Shown: positions 14,537 to 26,614 of the stretch, one piece after another | Layout: every line of letters starts with the position of its first letter | How positions within the stretch are numbered: the stretch's first letter is position 1 | Assembly: GCA_022661535.1 (NCBI GenBank) | Contig: JAKULF010000010.1 | Location: 186,001-250,000, forward strand | Direction: 5' to 3' | DNA length: 64,000 nt | From: Eutypa lata | Lineage: Eukaryota > Ascomycota > Sordariomycetes > Xylariales > Diatrypaceae | Notes under the pieces: generated by a model | What the model was told of the DNA's origin: nothing | Seen by the model: the letters and a program-made list of their open reading frames with translations, nothing else | Database searches by the model: none | Translations under genes and position numbers: made by a program

Positions 14537-15597
14537 GGCTGGCTGTAATAGCTATATTTTAGGTAAGAAATGCAATGTATGAGCCCGATAATTCGTTGGT
14601 TAGCTTGTGTTAGATGATCATAACTTATATATGCCTATGTAAATCTCTTCCATGACCCCCTGATTGGCAACTACTACCATCATTGGGCCGTCCATGTCCG
14701 GCTGCGTAGGATATCGTGCGAATAAATGTGCCTTTCCCTGTGAGGTCAGCATAGAACGAATGCCTTTCTTATGATCAATCATTTTGTAGTCCCTCGTAGA
14801 GCATACATGATTGAGTAACAGTTAGTGTTGGCTGCTGGGTCCTAGTTTCTTTGTTTCCTTGAGAGTCCTGCTTGGATCATCCGTGTTGAATGGGAAACGA
14901 CTCTTTGAAGAGACCTTACGAATGAGTCATTTGAACAAAGACACGAAGCCTAGAATCAACCTAAGTTAGGGTTCGTGCCACCTGAAACATCCCTCCCTTT
15001 AGTTGCTTACAGCATTGTTCTGGGAGAAAGATAGTCGTAGCAAGATGGTTGGTTAACACGCTTGATGCTTCCGATTTTCTTAATCCGACGGACAAGAATC
15101 CAAGAATATCCATTATTTAATAAAAAATGTTAAGCTATTATATTTGAAACTAATTAACGACCTATTTAATAAGATAAATTTATATTATAAATATATATTT
15201 GCAAAACGTTTATAATTCCCGAACCTGGAATGTATGGAGTTATATGTGTGTTTTGAATTTGCCGTGGGAGAGTTTAGTATGAAGTTGCACGGAAAAAGTT
15301 ATGAGCAAGGACATTATCTGTGCCACTTGTAGCTTATATTAAAAATATCACTTTGGCATGTTTTAGGTGAGGACAGGAATTTTCTACATGCCACAACATC
15401 AAACCACCTTACCTCATGACCTTTAGTTACGTCGCCCATATCGGCTGATCTGAGATGAAAACATCTTCTTATCTTTTCAAGATTCTTAACAAGCAACCAT
15501 ATAGCACCATAAAATAGAATTTCTTGGTTGTTCTGTATTTTAAATTGACTCGACTAGTACTACGAGCTGATATCGCGTTCGAATTTCTTTATCAACA
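14537..15597. other. Intergenic with a small AT-rich, RIP-like patch
   Basis: No gene is supported here. Bases about 15110-15215 form a short AT-rich stretch with the same composition as the left block, probably a small RIP'd relic. The rest has ordinary composition. Confidence 0.5.
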
Positions 15598-15798
15598 ATG
15601 GAAGACAAAGTTACCCCTGACAAAGCAACTCGACCAATCCCTGGTGATGATCAACGGACTGCAAACAACCTCTCATTGGGCCAAAATGTAAATCCAAAAA
15701 AGCTAATAGCGTTTCTTAAGGATGAATTTGGTGTTGGTTCATACGAAGTTCATGTACTGCGTTATCCATCCACTTCTATCCAGCCTAAACACCGCTGA
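15598..15798 (+). CDS. Possible small protein, 66 aa
   Basis: A short open frame starting MEDKVTPDKATRP with a favourable context (CAACAATGG). Its middle (NPKKLIAFLKDEFGVGSYEV) looks like a folded alpha/beta segment rather than random translation. The tail (STSIQPKHR) may be intron read-through, because the C-terminus could be spliced to another exon that I cannot place. There is no signal peptide and no recognised family. It lies 1.2 kb upstream of the kinase on the same strand. Treat it as a candidate only. Confidence 0.35.
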   Translation: MEDKVTPDKATRPIPGDDQRTANNLSLGQNVNPKKLIAFLKDEFGVGSYEVHVLRYPSTSIQPKHR

Positions 15799-17004
15799 TA
15801 AGTGAATGTAGGTCACTCACAACACGTTCACCATAAAAACACCAAGACCACTATCTAATGTAAGTAGTCCCAGGTCTTATGCATGTGTGTGTGCTTGATG
15901 TAGCTAATATTATGCACAAGGGTGAGGTCGCCCGTTTCAAGTAAGCAGACTTGTAGGCTTTCGTAAAACCTCAACATAACTAAACCGATACTTTTACGGG
16001 GCTTGGGATTAAGAGAACCAACGAGTTCATCACTTTACACAGTGAACTTGACAGTATGTTGTAATATGGTGAGGCAGGTTGCGATCGGGGACTATGTAAC
16101 GGTGTGGCAGGTTTTAGATTCTTACCCGTAACCCGAGGCTACCTACTTTTGGTAACGATGAGTGACGAGGCAGACAAACACGCAATTCGCATAACATGTA
16201 TGTGTCAAGGCGATAGAATGAATAAAATATTATTACCGATTGGATAAGTTATAGCAAACTGCGTTATCTATACGTAGTACCTAACTTACAGTTCATTACA
16301 CTCGTCCTCTTTCCTAGGAGCACCCGCCCATACACCCGAAGTCCAAAAATAGAGATCCGCATTTTACAACTGTCCGCCTCTAAGTGGCTGCCCAATATTC
16401 CGTAGTAACAAACATAACGGGTTTCTGTATATTCCCGGCTGAAAATGTTACGCACCCATACACTACGGCTAGATACTCGTGTCCAGGTTGGGTGAAGAAT
16501 TTACTTGACTTAGCTACATCTTCGTCCAAGTGTTGCATCCGAACGTAGATTGGTGTTACAGCCAGCCACTACTCAAAACCTAAATGCGGTGCATAAGTGT
16601 TTGTTTAATTAAGAAAGACGCTGCTATTAACTTCACATCCTATTAATACCAGACTATCCTTTAATAGATCGACAACCTTCATCAGAGCCTGCCTACCAAG
16701 TATCACTACCTCAAAGGATGTAACGACAAACAACCTCCTGCTATGCAACTCAACGATAGCAGCCACGTTAGTGAAAATTTCCCCGCACTAGCATAACGTT
16801 AAGGGGAGAGGGGGGAATGGTATTACTTACTGATAATGAAGTATGACTTCAAGCTATATAATGTGAAGTATATTCTGGTGAAGACCTGGCCACGGCTTCG
16901 GTATTATCTTCTCCATATCTAGCTTGTCTGAACCATTCTCAGTCCTTACTTTGGAACGTAGCAACTATATCTATACACTATTACCAAGGCTGCAATTGCC
17001 AGTG
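15799..17004. other. Intergenic upstream of the kinase gene
   Basis: About 1.2 kb with scattered stops in all frames. Nothing recognisable apart from the presumed kinase promoter. Confidence 0.4.
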
Positions 17005-18886
17005 ATGTCGGTGCTATCAGACTCCGGTTTGACTGAGAGAAGTTTCGACTCATCCAGTACATCATCCGGTGAACTCTCACAGTTAATTGAGCACTATCTA
17101 ACGCTGAGCGCCTGGGACGAACGCAGTGTTCGATTTTTCCCTAACGATCGACTAGATCAACTTGTTACCCACGAAAATATTCTACGCCAGCTCGACGAGT
17201 GCGATATCAAGGGCGGCGAACTTCTGGAACTTCTTAACTTCGTACATGAGCATGCAAAACGTATTTTTCTTATTATGGTCGATGGTGGCTTTGAAGACGA
17301 TAGCCTACGCAAGGGTCTGTGTTTGTTCATGCGCTTCCAATTTACTGATGATGATCTACCTATGAGAGTGCCAAACTGGAACACCAATCGTCGGTTCAAG
17401 GACCCTCTTCAGGAGCCATTCAAAGATGCTTTTTGGAGTCGTTCTAAAGTGAGAAAATTCTTTGATCACCAATGGACGTTTAATGTCCCAACGTTCAGAA
17501 CCTCAACCGAATGGTATAACTTGGAGCCGGAGACCATATTCCCTTTTATATCGAAATCGGGACTCCCCAACGAAGGTGCATTCAGTAAAGTCTTCAGAGT
17601 CTCAATCCATCCTGCGCATCTAGAATGGATAGGGGTAAGATCGCTTAACTGGGGCTGGCACTCGATATTGTTAATATTCTGACTAGTGTTAGGACGACGA
17701 TGTGCCTACAGAGCTAGCCATCAAGGAGTTAACCCAAAACGAAGACGTGCAGTCTACAACCATGGAAGAAGCATGGGAAGCCGAAAAGAATGCATTAGAT
17801 ACGGTTGACAAACTCAATCATCAGCATATCGTTAGACGGATTGCGGCTATTAAAAGGGGCGATATACGCTACTTCCTGTTTCCATTGGCAGACGGCGGGA
17901 ACCTTCACGAATTCTGGGCAACGGAACTACGGCCAGAATTAACGACAGATCGAATGAAAGAAGTAATTTTACAACTTCGCGGTATTGCCGACGCCATCCA
18001 TCAGTTCCATTCTCCTCCCAATAGGATCCGCCACGGTGATATCAAACCGGAGAACATCTTGGTATTTAATAAGAACATGGGGTGGTTGGATACACTCAAA
18101 ATCGCAGACTTAGGTCTAGCGAAGCACCATGCTGTCGCTACGGAGCTCCGCCCTCATGGAACAAGCACACGTTATAGGACCATCGCGTACGAAGCACCGG
18201 AAGCTGTCACAAGTCCCTCTAAGGCACTGACTCGCTTGTATGATATTTGGTCTCTCGGGTGTGTTGCAATCGAACTTCTCATCTGGCTTCTATATGGTTA
18301 TCTCGAACTCAAGCGCTTTAAGATTAGAGTTGAAGGCAGTATGGACAACTTCGGCCCTACTAGAAATGCATCCTACTTTGAACAAGGGGAAGATGGGCCT
18401 CACGTACATCCCACCGTTATTGTCTGGATGGACCATATGTCAAAGGACCCGGAATGTAAAGGCGACACATCCATGAAGGATCTTCTCCACATTGTCCGCC
18501 ACCAGCTTCTTGTCGTCAATCTTCCGTCAAGCTTTCATGAAGAAGACACAACACATAATGACATTGGCAGCCCATTGATCAGATTCCCAGAACCGGAAGC
18601 ATCTTCAATTCGCCCCACCCGTGCTGGCGGGAGGGCTCTGGTCAAATCACTCGATGATATTATCGCTAAGGCAGACAAAAGGAAAGGTTACTTATATAGC
18701 GGAAAGACACGGGACAACCTTCGTGGTCCAGCTGATATTGCACCAGATCATGGTGAAGGTCTGGCCCCTCCAGGTTCCACCCAGCGCCGAAGAGACAAGT
18801 TGCCAATCAGAGGCATGCCGATGGTTTCACCGCCACTACCCTTGGGTTCAAGTCAGATTGTAGGAAAAAATATGAAAATTTCCTGA
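17005..18886 (+). CDS. Serine/threonine protein kinase, HET/NLR-neighbourhood type
   Basis: Exons 17005-17634 and 17693-18886; the 58-nt intron (GTAAGA donor, TTAG acceptor) is in phase 0 and gives 607 residues. An N-terminal region of about 180 residues precedes the kinase fold. A degenerate glycine loop (PNEGAFSKV) leads to the VAIK-type lysine K221 in ELAIKEL, which lies just after the splice. The catalytic loop is RHGDIKPEN (HGD in place of HRD, Asp about 326). The metal-binding motif is ADLGLAK (DLG for DFG, about 349), followed by YEAPEA and DIWSLGC. All core residues are present, so it is probably active. The start is the first ATG in the frame; the upstream extension contains no ATG. 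Kinases of this layout are frequent near HET and NACHT genes in Pezizomycotina, and the next gene downstream on the same strand is a HET protein. Substrate unknown. Confidence 0.85.
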
Positions 18887-19369
18887 TATTTTTCAATTTT
18901 GAGTTCTACTGACGAGGGTATGAATATTTAGACGGTCAGTCAGCCACGACACCAACATCGCAGAGACTCCAACTAATGTGTTCTCCATCACACAATAGAA
19001 CGTAAGTTGTAAAAACCGATCCCAAAGCCTTACAGCTAACTTTGTTTATAGTATGTAAGTATTCAGAGAGACTACGACGACTCAAAACTATAGACTAACC
19101 CAGAAGGAAGTCCGTTAGTACCTCTCGTCCATCTTAACTCATATAAGATTCACAAAACAGGGTTGCTGAAGTCCGCATAGCATGTAAGATCACCATAATA
19201 GGACACTGTCTGCATATACATTACTGTATAGATAGATTAACTAAGATTAGGCGGTAAGTCAAGCCCTGATACGATCCTCTTAAACCATTTCATTCAGGAA
19301 AGTTAACAATATTTACTCAAGCTCAATGATGATTGGGACTTCCCGGTAGATAATACCTTTGCCGCAAGC
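18887..19369. other. Intergenic between kinase and second HET gene
   Basis: 483 bases with no frame or structure I can support; the two flanking genes read in the same direction. Confidence 0.4.
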
Positions 19370-21408
19370 ATGCTCGACTTAATTGGTAACGATATAATCT
19401 CCCGCTTCTCAACGAAGAGTTCAAGAATATGTCGGAGATGCGAAAATTTAGAATTTTGGGAGTCGTTATTTCATGTTGACGAAACGATTACGAATTTGAA
19501 ATTGTCGGCAGAAAACTGCCAGTTCTGTGGTTTATTGCTAAATGCCTGTCGGCTTAGGGAGAGCCGTAGCTATGACTTGGTTCAGTTCGTACGGGATGGA
19601 TCAAATATAAAGATTGATGGCTATAACTTCCCTGTCCTATCGATCTACAAGAGCCCAAGTATGTGTTAACACGTCTCCTAGCGATTCCATTCACGATGAA
19701 TACTTAACCGTTCATGTAGGCTTTGAACCTCGATATTCCACCCAGATAGGACTCCCTATGATCCCCGAATCGGGAAGCCGAGAGCACTTTAAGATTCTAG
19801 CGGAGTGGTTAAAGGATTGCAATGGTAACCATTCCGGTTGTCGACCACTCCACCCACCCAGTGTTCCTACCAGACTCGTAGACGTTAGAGGAGCAAACTC
19901 ACCAACTGTGCGGCTAATTGAGACAGGCCCTAGCGACTCGCTCCATTATGCCGCGCTATCTCACCCTTGGGGTGATACTGAGAAGCTCCCACCGTTTTGC
20001 ACGTACCGGTCAAACATTGACAAGTTCAAACAGTGGATAAAGATGAAGGACCTCCCGGATACTTTCCGCGATGCCATTATAACCACAAGGGCACTCGAAT
20101 TACAATACCTATGGATTGATTCAATCTGCATAGTTCAGGGCTATGATGGTGACTTCACCGCTGAGGCCAGCCGGATGGAGTATGTTTTCAGCTCGGCCTA
20201 CTGTGTGATCACCGCAAGTCGGGCCTCCGGTCAATACGATGGGTTTTTGAAGAGCAGACCTTCAAGAGACTACGTAACGTTCCGCCAGGGCTCGAACGAG
20301 CAGTTCTATGTCTGTGCCACGATAGACAACTTCAAGAAAGATGTACTCGAAGGTGCCCTCAACAAAAGGGGTTGGGTCTTACAAGAGAGGGCACTGGCCC
20401 GACGCACAATCTACTTTGCTGAGAACCAAACATATTGGGAGTGCGGTGCGGGCGTACGGTGTGAGACTCTTGCGAGAATGAGCAAGTACGTGCTTGGAGT
20501 TCCCCATTTGGCCCTGAGTTCTTACTTGAACTATACTGACTATTTTATTTTATATCATTAGTAGCAAAGCGGCCTTCCTTGGGGATCCTAACTTTCCCCG
20601 CCTAGCTATGAACTCGTCAAGGGGCGGGAAAAGTAAGTACAGTCTTTATTCACGTCTTAACCCCTTTCAACACTGGATCAACATTTTATCTAACATCCTT
20701 CTAGTCCACTTGTACCAGGATTTGTACGCGAAATATTCCACACTAGCCTTTTCCCGGATCGACGATAGACCTATCGGAATAGCTGGACTTGAGAAGCGAC
20801 TTATCAGCGCCTTCAACACCTATGGAGGTTACGGCGTCTTTGATGACGGACCAGAAGGTGGCCTTCTCCATAGAAGCCTTCTTTGGCACCGTTCGTCAAA
20901 CGAGAGCACACTCGCTCGTATCGTTTTCTCCTCTGACCGATCTACTTCGGTCCCCACTTGGTCCTGGATGGCGTACAAAGGCGCCATCGACTACCTCGAC
21001 CTCCCATTCGACGGCGTTGAGTGGGAAGGGCGAGAGATCAGATCACCATGGACGAGCTCTGTTGAGAATTTCCAGATCCGCCGCTCAGATACCAACGGGT
21101 TTTTTCCGGAGCTGAGCGCCGTCGGTCGGGACTTCACACTTACATACCCTAATACCAATAGCAAGGAACACAAGATCATATTCGATATCCCAGGAAAGAC
21201 GGATGGGCTGGTGACAAAATGCGTCGTGGTAGGGAGATCGAAGACGGACCAGCCTGTTGCTGATAAGAGGCACTATGTGCTCATCGTTTCACCGAAGTCC
21301 ACCGCGACGCGTGGAGGGTATAAGCAGTATGAGCGGATCGGAGCTGGGTATATGCCCGGTAGAGGCATCGTTTTGAGTACCCCTGGGGTTCCTATCAAAG
21401 TTGGTTGA
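19370..21408 (+). CDS. HET-domain protein with Cys-rich N-terminus
   Basis: Four exons: 19370-19658, 19720-20485, 20562-20632 and 20705-21408, giving 609 residues. Introns are 61, 76 and 72 nt with donors GTATGT, GTACGT and GTAAGT; the first has a CTTAAC branch just before TAG. All phases agree. The N-terminus has CRRCENLEFWE and CQFCGLLLNAC, the paired cysteines typical of these proteins. The HET domain begins near residue 172 (HYAALSHPWGD), followed by YLWIDSICIVQ and RGWVLQERALARRT. The C-terminal part has SKAAFLGDPNFP, DRPIGIAGLEKRL and VPTWSWMAYKG, all usual HET blocks. Predicted role is allorecognition or cell-death signalling after hyphal fusion. A NAGNAG acceptor (attagtag) at 20561/20564 allows a one-residue variant. 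The gene appears intact. Confidence 0.88.
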
Positions 21409-21964
21409 ACGTGCGGACAATGAGCGATGGGTGTATTCGGTTGAATTATTCGTGTCTTGTATGGTCCACATAGATAGCTAGCTTCTGGGACCTGTTGCTA
21501 CCGTCCTTCCCTTCCTTTCACCTTCTCTAACTTGCTATTTTAACCCATTGGTCATGTTTAAATCCGCGATGATCCTTCTATCCTACTTTATGCACTTATA
21601 GTAGGTATGTACATGTCCGTAATAGTAAAGTTGAAGGAAGGAGACCCCAATACAATAATTACAGTGGGTCTCCCAAGTTTAATAGGTGCTTCAAGGCAAT
21701 TACTGCAGGAGTCCTTACCATCATTGATGTGCGCGGGGTTGATGGAAGGTGCCATGGAAGGAGTGTTATAAGTACAGTCTCATCTGGTCTAAGACCAAAC
21801 GGTGAGACTTAGAAAATGCAACATCCTTTTAACAGTGAATGTCCATCTTCCACAAGGTGCCACCTACCACCCACCATCCACCATCCACCACATACCACGC
21901 TACCTACACAAAACCTCTAAAACTACTCGCATAGAACACCAGAAGCGAATTCAAATCATTCAAA
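21409..21964. other. Intergenic with a nested inverted repeat
   Basis: Contains the upstream region of the next gene. Bases 21776-21809 form a nested inverted repeat: AGTCTCA pairs with TGAGACT, and inside it TGGTCT pairs with AGACCA. A CCACCATCCA-type microsatellite lies at about 21861-21895. Confidence 0.5.
21776..21809. promoter_or_regulatory. Nested inverted repeat upstream of 21965 gene
   Basis: Outer arms AGTCTCA (21776-21782) and TGAGACT (21803-21809) are perfectly complementary. They enclose the palindrome TGGTCTAAGACCA (21785-21797). It lies about 160 bp before the start codon, where a dimeric transcription factor site could sit. Function is inferred only from position and symmetry. 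Confidence 0.35.
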
Positions 21965-22657
21965 ATGAGCTTGCCTCCACCTCAAAATGGGAAACACTAC
22001 ACCCAGGATGATCCAGCGATGGATAGGTACCGCTCGGCACGGGACACCCTCAAGGCAAATGGTTTCGTCAACAATCCTAACCTTTCCGAATACGATCAAA
22101 TCTATCTTCATAGCATCCAGGGCACTTATAAAGTGAAACAGGAGCACTGGGCCGACCTGGGCTACTCCTTCCAGATCATGTTGGTATGGGACCAGGACCG
22201 TATTTGGGGAGTCTTCGATTTCGGATCCTACAAGGGCGTCTTGATGGTGGATCATGGACCCGAGCGCGAGCCGCCCGAGTGGTCCAGAAACCGGGATGAC
22301 GATGAAGCAGGGGACGATGAAGCGGCTCCGCCGGTCTATTATGACTTCACTTGGAAGGGAACATGCAGCCAAATGCCTGACACTATAATCAACAACCCGC
22401 TGATCACCAAGGGCAAGATTGAATTCGGTGTCTCCCGTATCAGAGGCTTCTTCGAGGGGATGTTTGGCGCTGGCCTTCCTGGCGAGTGCTGCAGCTTTGA
22501 CGGCACACCCTTGTTTGGTCCCCGACGAGTTCCACGCAGCCTCCAATCTTTCATCGACGACTGGAATGACTTGGAGTATTTTGGTGAAGACGAGACAGTG
22601 CGCCTAGCACCATCATCCGTAGGCAACGTGTCTCAGGGTCAGATAGAGCATACATAG
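21965..22657 (+). CDS. Uncharacterised fungal protein, 230 aa
   Basis: A single-exon frame beginning MSLPPPQNGKHY with a good start context (TTCAAAATGAGC). The body reads like a compact soluble domain: GTYKVKQEHWADLGYSF, then RIWGVFDFGSYKGVLMVD, and later an acidic stretch (RDDDEAGDDEA, about residues 110-120) before VYYDFTWKGTCSQMPDT. The pattern of a substrate-like WGxFDFGxxxGVL core recurs in conserved fungal proteins of unknown function, but I cannot name a family. No signal peptide, membrane segment or obvious catalytic motif. It stands alone between the HET segment and a 1.4 kb gap. Confidence 0.7.
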   Translation: MSLPPPQNGKHYTQDDPAMDRYRSARDTLKANGFVNNPNLSEYDQIYLHSIQGTYKVKQEHWADLGYSFQIMLVWDQDRIWGVFDFGSYKGVLMVDHGPEREPPEWSRNRDDDEAGDDEAAPPVYYDFTWKGTCSQMPDTIINNPLITKGKIEFGVSRIRGFFEGMFGAGLPGECCSFDGTPLFGPRRVPRSLQSFIDDWNDLEYFGEDETVRLAPSSVGNVSQGQIEHT

Positions 22658-24093
22658 AGCAGTTTTTGGCTATTGCGAAGGTGCTGGTGTCGCCACGACG
22701 GGGAGTCCTCAATAATTAGCACCTAGGCCGGTCTACTTCTGGGGTTCATAGGATGAACACACACTGCTTGACCGAGCAACGTGCTTGAGTATACGCAAAA
22801 TTTATGAAGGAGGTTCAACAGCTATAATGCTATCTTAGCTCATCTGGGGAGTCGGACAACCTTGCGGGGATGTTCGGACGGCGGTTGTCCCATCTGTTTA
22901 CTGTTTAATGTATGATGCAGCAGCTAGTACAAGGAGGACGAGGAGAAATCTTACTCCATGAAGGAAATGAATTATCTAAAAATGAGCAATGCTAATCGTG
23001 ATTGTGATGAAATGTGTTTCCAACCCATACCCGGCATATAATGAGCCCCGTTTGCACAATCGCACAAAAGAAATATGGGAAATGGATCACCATACCCAGT
23101 ATGTCATACATCCTTGCAGCATCCAAATTCCTGTATGAACAATATGATAAGTAACCCCTCCAAGCCATAACCAGATAACACACAAGCATTATGAAGTCGT
23201 GTGTTAATGATTTTTTAAACCGTCTGAAAGCGCCCGCGAATGAGTTATCGATAGGACTATCGCCTATATATCGAGAGTCAGTGCTAAAACTGTTATTATG
23301 GTTAAAGACTTAATAGCTGAAGGTTCATTTCTCACCAGTCCCATTATGCTCTTGCAGCGTTTTTGGCGGAGAGGAATCCATGATAGTAGGAGAAAATGTA
23401 TTAAGCGATGACTGGTACGTTTGATGATTTCTCTTCGTTTCTCATCCGTAGGCTTTTGTTGCATTCAAAATGCACTGTGTGTTTGCCTCTGCTAACACTC
23501 TGGAAAGAGAAAGGAAGGAGAATTCCCTGCTGTTCTATTAGGTAATGACAGCCTTATATATGTGTCCAGTGAGGCCTACACAAGGATGCAAAAATGCGGC
23601 TGTGGCTTACTGTAACTAAGTATGTAACAACAAACAAGGGGTGGGGCGTCAGCATACAGGTAGAACCCCTGAAACTATACGGCGCAGATATCGTCTATTA
23701 TGTACTATACTTCCTAATCAGGCGTATTCAAGGGTTTAATCATATTCCTTGAATGGACTTTAATAACTTTTATTACGTGGGTACGTAGATCAAGCCTAAC
23801 ACTAACCCACCGCAAAACTCATTGCATAACTCATCGCATAATCCATTGCAACCATACGTCGCAACGTATACATAGGTGTGAATGCTCCCTGTCTGCTCCC
23901 TTCATTGCCCTAATAACTCCATGTCCATGCATAACACCTTAGTGCCTCGAATCCATACTCAGACCTAGGTTAAAGTTGAATATCTCCTTAAAAGTAAAAT
24001 AAAACTAACGCAGAGCGAACATTATAGATGTATTGCTTCTAGCGACAACACAACTCAGGGCACATTCCATTGACTCAAAAAGTACAGGCTACC
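22658..24093. other. Intergenic, 1.4 kb
   Basis: Scattered short frames only. The left half is downstream of the 21965 gene and the right half is the 3' side of a minus-strand gene. No repeat or RNA recognised. Confidence 0.4.
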
Positions 24094-25219
24094 TCATAGA
24101 CCTTCAAATCTGAGCTGCAAAAGGCTCGCGGCAGCACCCACTTCGCTTTCGCTGTGCTCTTGCTGATGAGCAGTAGCAGCACTGTCTCTGCGTTCCACTA
24201 ACATCCCGGGACTCTCATACCGCATCATTGGGTTATCCTGATTGGCATAGTGATGTCGAGACGTCTCTACGTCCCGTCGGAGACGATACTGGGTGGTTGA
24301 GTGGGTGGATGGTCCCTGGGGCTGATTGTGTTGGCTGCTAGGGCGGGCGCAAGACACAGTAGCAACTCTAACACTATTGCCACGACCGGCACCCTGGACT
24401 GTAGCAGCAGCAGCTTGATGAGCCTGGTCAAGAATGCTAGCGTAGCGGCGAGAGTGAAAGAATGGGCGTGGGGGCCCTAATTTATTACTATCGCTTGCTT
24501 GTTCCAGAAACCTAGCGCGGTTCTCGTATCGGCCTGTCATGCCATCTTCTCCCATAGTAGTGGAGTGTCTCGATGGGACAGGAACGGGAAGAATGGCTCC
24601 CGTAGGTACAATGTTACTGCTGTTGGTGCCTCGCGGTTGCGAAATCTCATGACGGGAGTGGATTGGAGTGGGATATTGCGAGGTAAATATTCCGGGGTGC
24701 CGGGGCCGAAGTGGTGGAAGCATCGTTCTTTCTCCTTGGACCACGATATTTTGTGCGTTTTCATTCGAGGCTAGTCAAATAAGAGTTAGTTAAGAATTAG
24801 AATTCAGTGGCAAAATTTAAGGAATATATTGTACGATGAAAATTACCTCTATTATACTCGGAGGCGTCTCTATCTCGGGCCGGCGTTACGGAAGTTGTTG
24901 ACTCGTCGACGTGCTGGAGAAGTGCGGGCTGGCTTCTAGCTAGCATATGATCGCTGTTTCCAGGGTCGATTGCCAAAGTAGCTGTTCCTCTACGCTGATC
25001 TTGTCTTTTCTTCACAGGTTCGCGAGGTTTCCAGTCGAGGTCTTGGCCAGTCAAACTGTGTTGACTGTCAAGTTCCTTGCCACTATCGAAACAATTCTTA
25101 CAAATTGTTTTGCGACAAGTGACACATTTCTGCAGGACATGAGGGGCCTTGTTACATAGGTCACAGACAAGGTTGCGCGCAGTGGCCTTTATCCATGTGT
25201 TGTGCTGAGAGGTCGCCAT
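24094..25219 (-). CDS. Small zinc-finger protein with disordered C-terminus
   Basis: Two exons, 25219-24847 and 24770-24094, with a 76-nt intron (GTAATT donor, GACTAG acceptor); phases agree and give 349 residues. The start is MATSQHNTW because the sequence above it is untypical. Residues 19-43 carry six cysteines in CX2C-X9-CX2C-X4-CX2C spacing (CDLCNKAPHVLQKC, CRKTICKNC) with a His between, resembling a short RING, B-box or FYVE-like zinc site. The remainder is polar, rich in Ser, Gln, Arg and His, and probably disordered. Likely a nuclear or scaffold protein, but its role is unknown. Gene structure is well supported; function is not. Confidence 0.65.
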
Positions 25220-26614
25220 GATAACGATCCTGGGACAATGGAGCGGTTGAGTGGGCATAACATGACAAGTTTGGGAGGGAAAAAAGAGAGAACAGGAATC
25301 TAGAAGGGACAGTATTGTAAGTAATGCAAGAGTAAAATTCACCTGAACTATTAGAACTACCAAAACTACGTTATTGATGCCGATGTGGATTTTTCACGTC
25401 ATGGACCTTATGTTTGCACTTAGTCGTAGCCAGTCAGGGGCAAACCTCGGTATAACATAAGACGATTTATGCATTTAAAGGGTTATTCACAGAAAACATA
25501 TACATATGCACGTAGGCCGTGCTGCACCCCGTTAATCTAAACAAAGTAGTCATATAAGCGAAATATAGTTATCCCTCTCTTATACATTGAGCATGAGGCC
25601 ACTACAGATGCCGGCGGCGAGAGACTCGACAAGACCTCATTTTTATGATATATACGTATATAGTGGTACGAAGCTGGGTAGCAATAGGTAGAATATATAG
25701 AGAATAAATGTATGTACGCCACAATAGGAAGATATCACCTGAGAGATAGATTGGAAGCCTAAGGATACCTTATCGTTATGGACTAGTGCTATATATGGAT
25801 TGCTCTGCTGCTTATATCAGCCCTCCTTTACCATTGTGTAAATAGGGGCTTTATTGGAATGAATTTGATTACTGGTTCAGGTATAACTCGATGGGTGGTT
25901 TCAAATCGACCTAGAAGAACGTAATGTGCGCCGACGATAATATAGGAAGAGTATTCATAGCAGGCATGAAAAGTTGTTAATTGGTGTAGGCACTTATTTA
26001 TTTTTCTTGATGACTCACTGGATCACCGGACCGCGGACGGATTCCAACACCGGGTTTGTCCGGTTTATTTTCAGCAAGGTAAGTCGGGTCTCCATCACTC
26101 CCAGTATATATCGGCCGTTGTCGGCTTTTCTCCCGCATAGTAACTCCGTTGGCTCACACTTTCGTCGAAGGTACGGACATACGAGTCTTTATATCGGAGG
26201 GCCGGAAGAGCGAACGAGCCGATATTTCCCCGCGTATGTACGACAGCGGAACAGTTGCATGGCATACACGTATAACGACATAGAAGAACTGCATTCAGTA
26301 ACATGCAATCGTCAACCTTTGGCCTGTCTGAATAGCATTATCACGGCTGCCAATCAACTGTACGCTATCAAAGAGGATTTCCGTTGAGTGGTGTGGATGG
26401 TGGCCACATTTTCGTATATACGTCTAAACGCCGCAGGTAATTACAAAACGAGGAGTAGGTCGTGGATTCTGTATAATTAATTGATTGATTGATAACCGGG
26501 CATTCCTGTTATTCTTTTCCATCTTCTATAGTAACCGAACCCTCCCTTCCCCATCAATAGCACAAATATATTGCAATAGCACCTTTTGCCATTAAACATA
26601 CACTTATCATAACC
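25220..26614. other. Divergent intergenic region
   Basis: Separates two divergently transcribed genes and should hold both promoters. Bases about 26025-26080 are rich in CGG and CCG triplets, the half-sites of zinc-cluster activators. A 137-residue frame at 25974-26387 lacks protein character and is not called. Confidence 0.4.

Noticed and set aside
16924..17004. Extended kinase N-terminus from a TTG codon
   Set aside because: No ATG occurs before 17005 in this frame, and there is no reason to invoke a non-ATG start.
19659..19681. Frameshift or 23-nt intron in the second HET gene
   Set aside because: A normal 61-nt intron (19659-19719) with GTATGT, CTTAAC and TAG restores the frame, so the gene is intact.
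25974..26387. 137-codon plus-strand frame
   Set aside because: Low-quality composition, no motif and no upstream exon; treated as intergenic.
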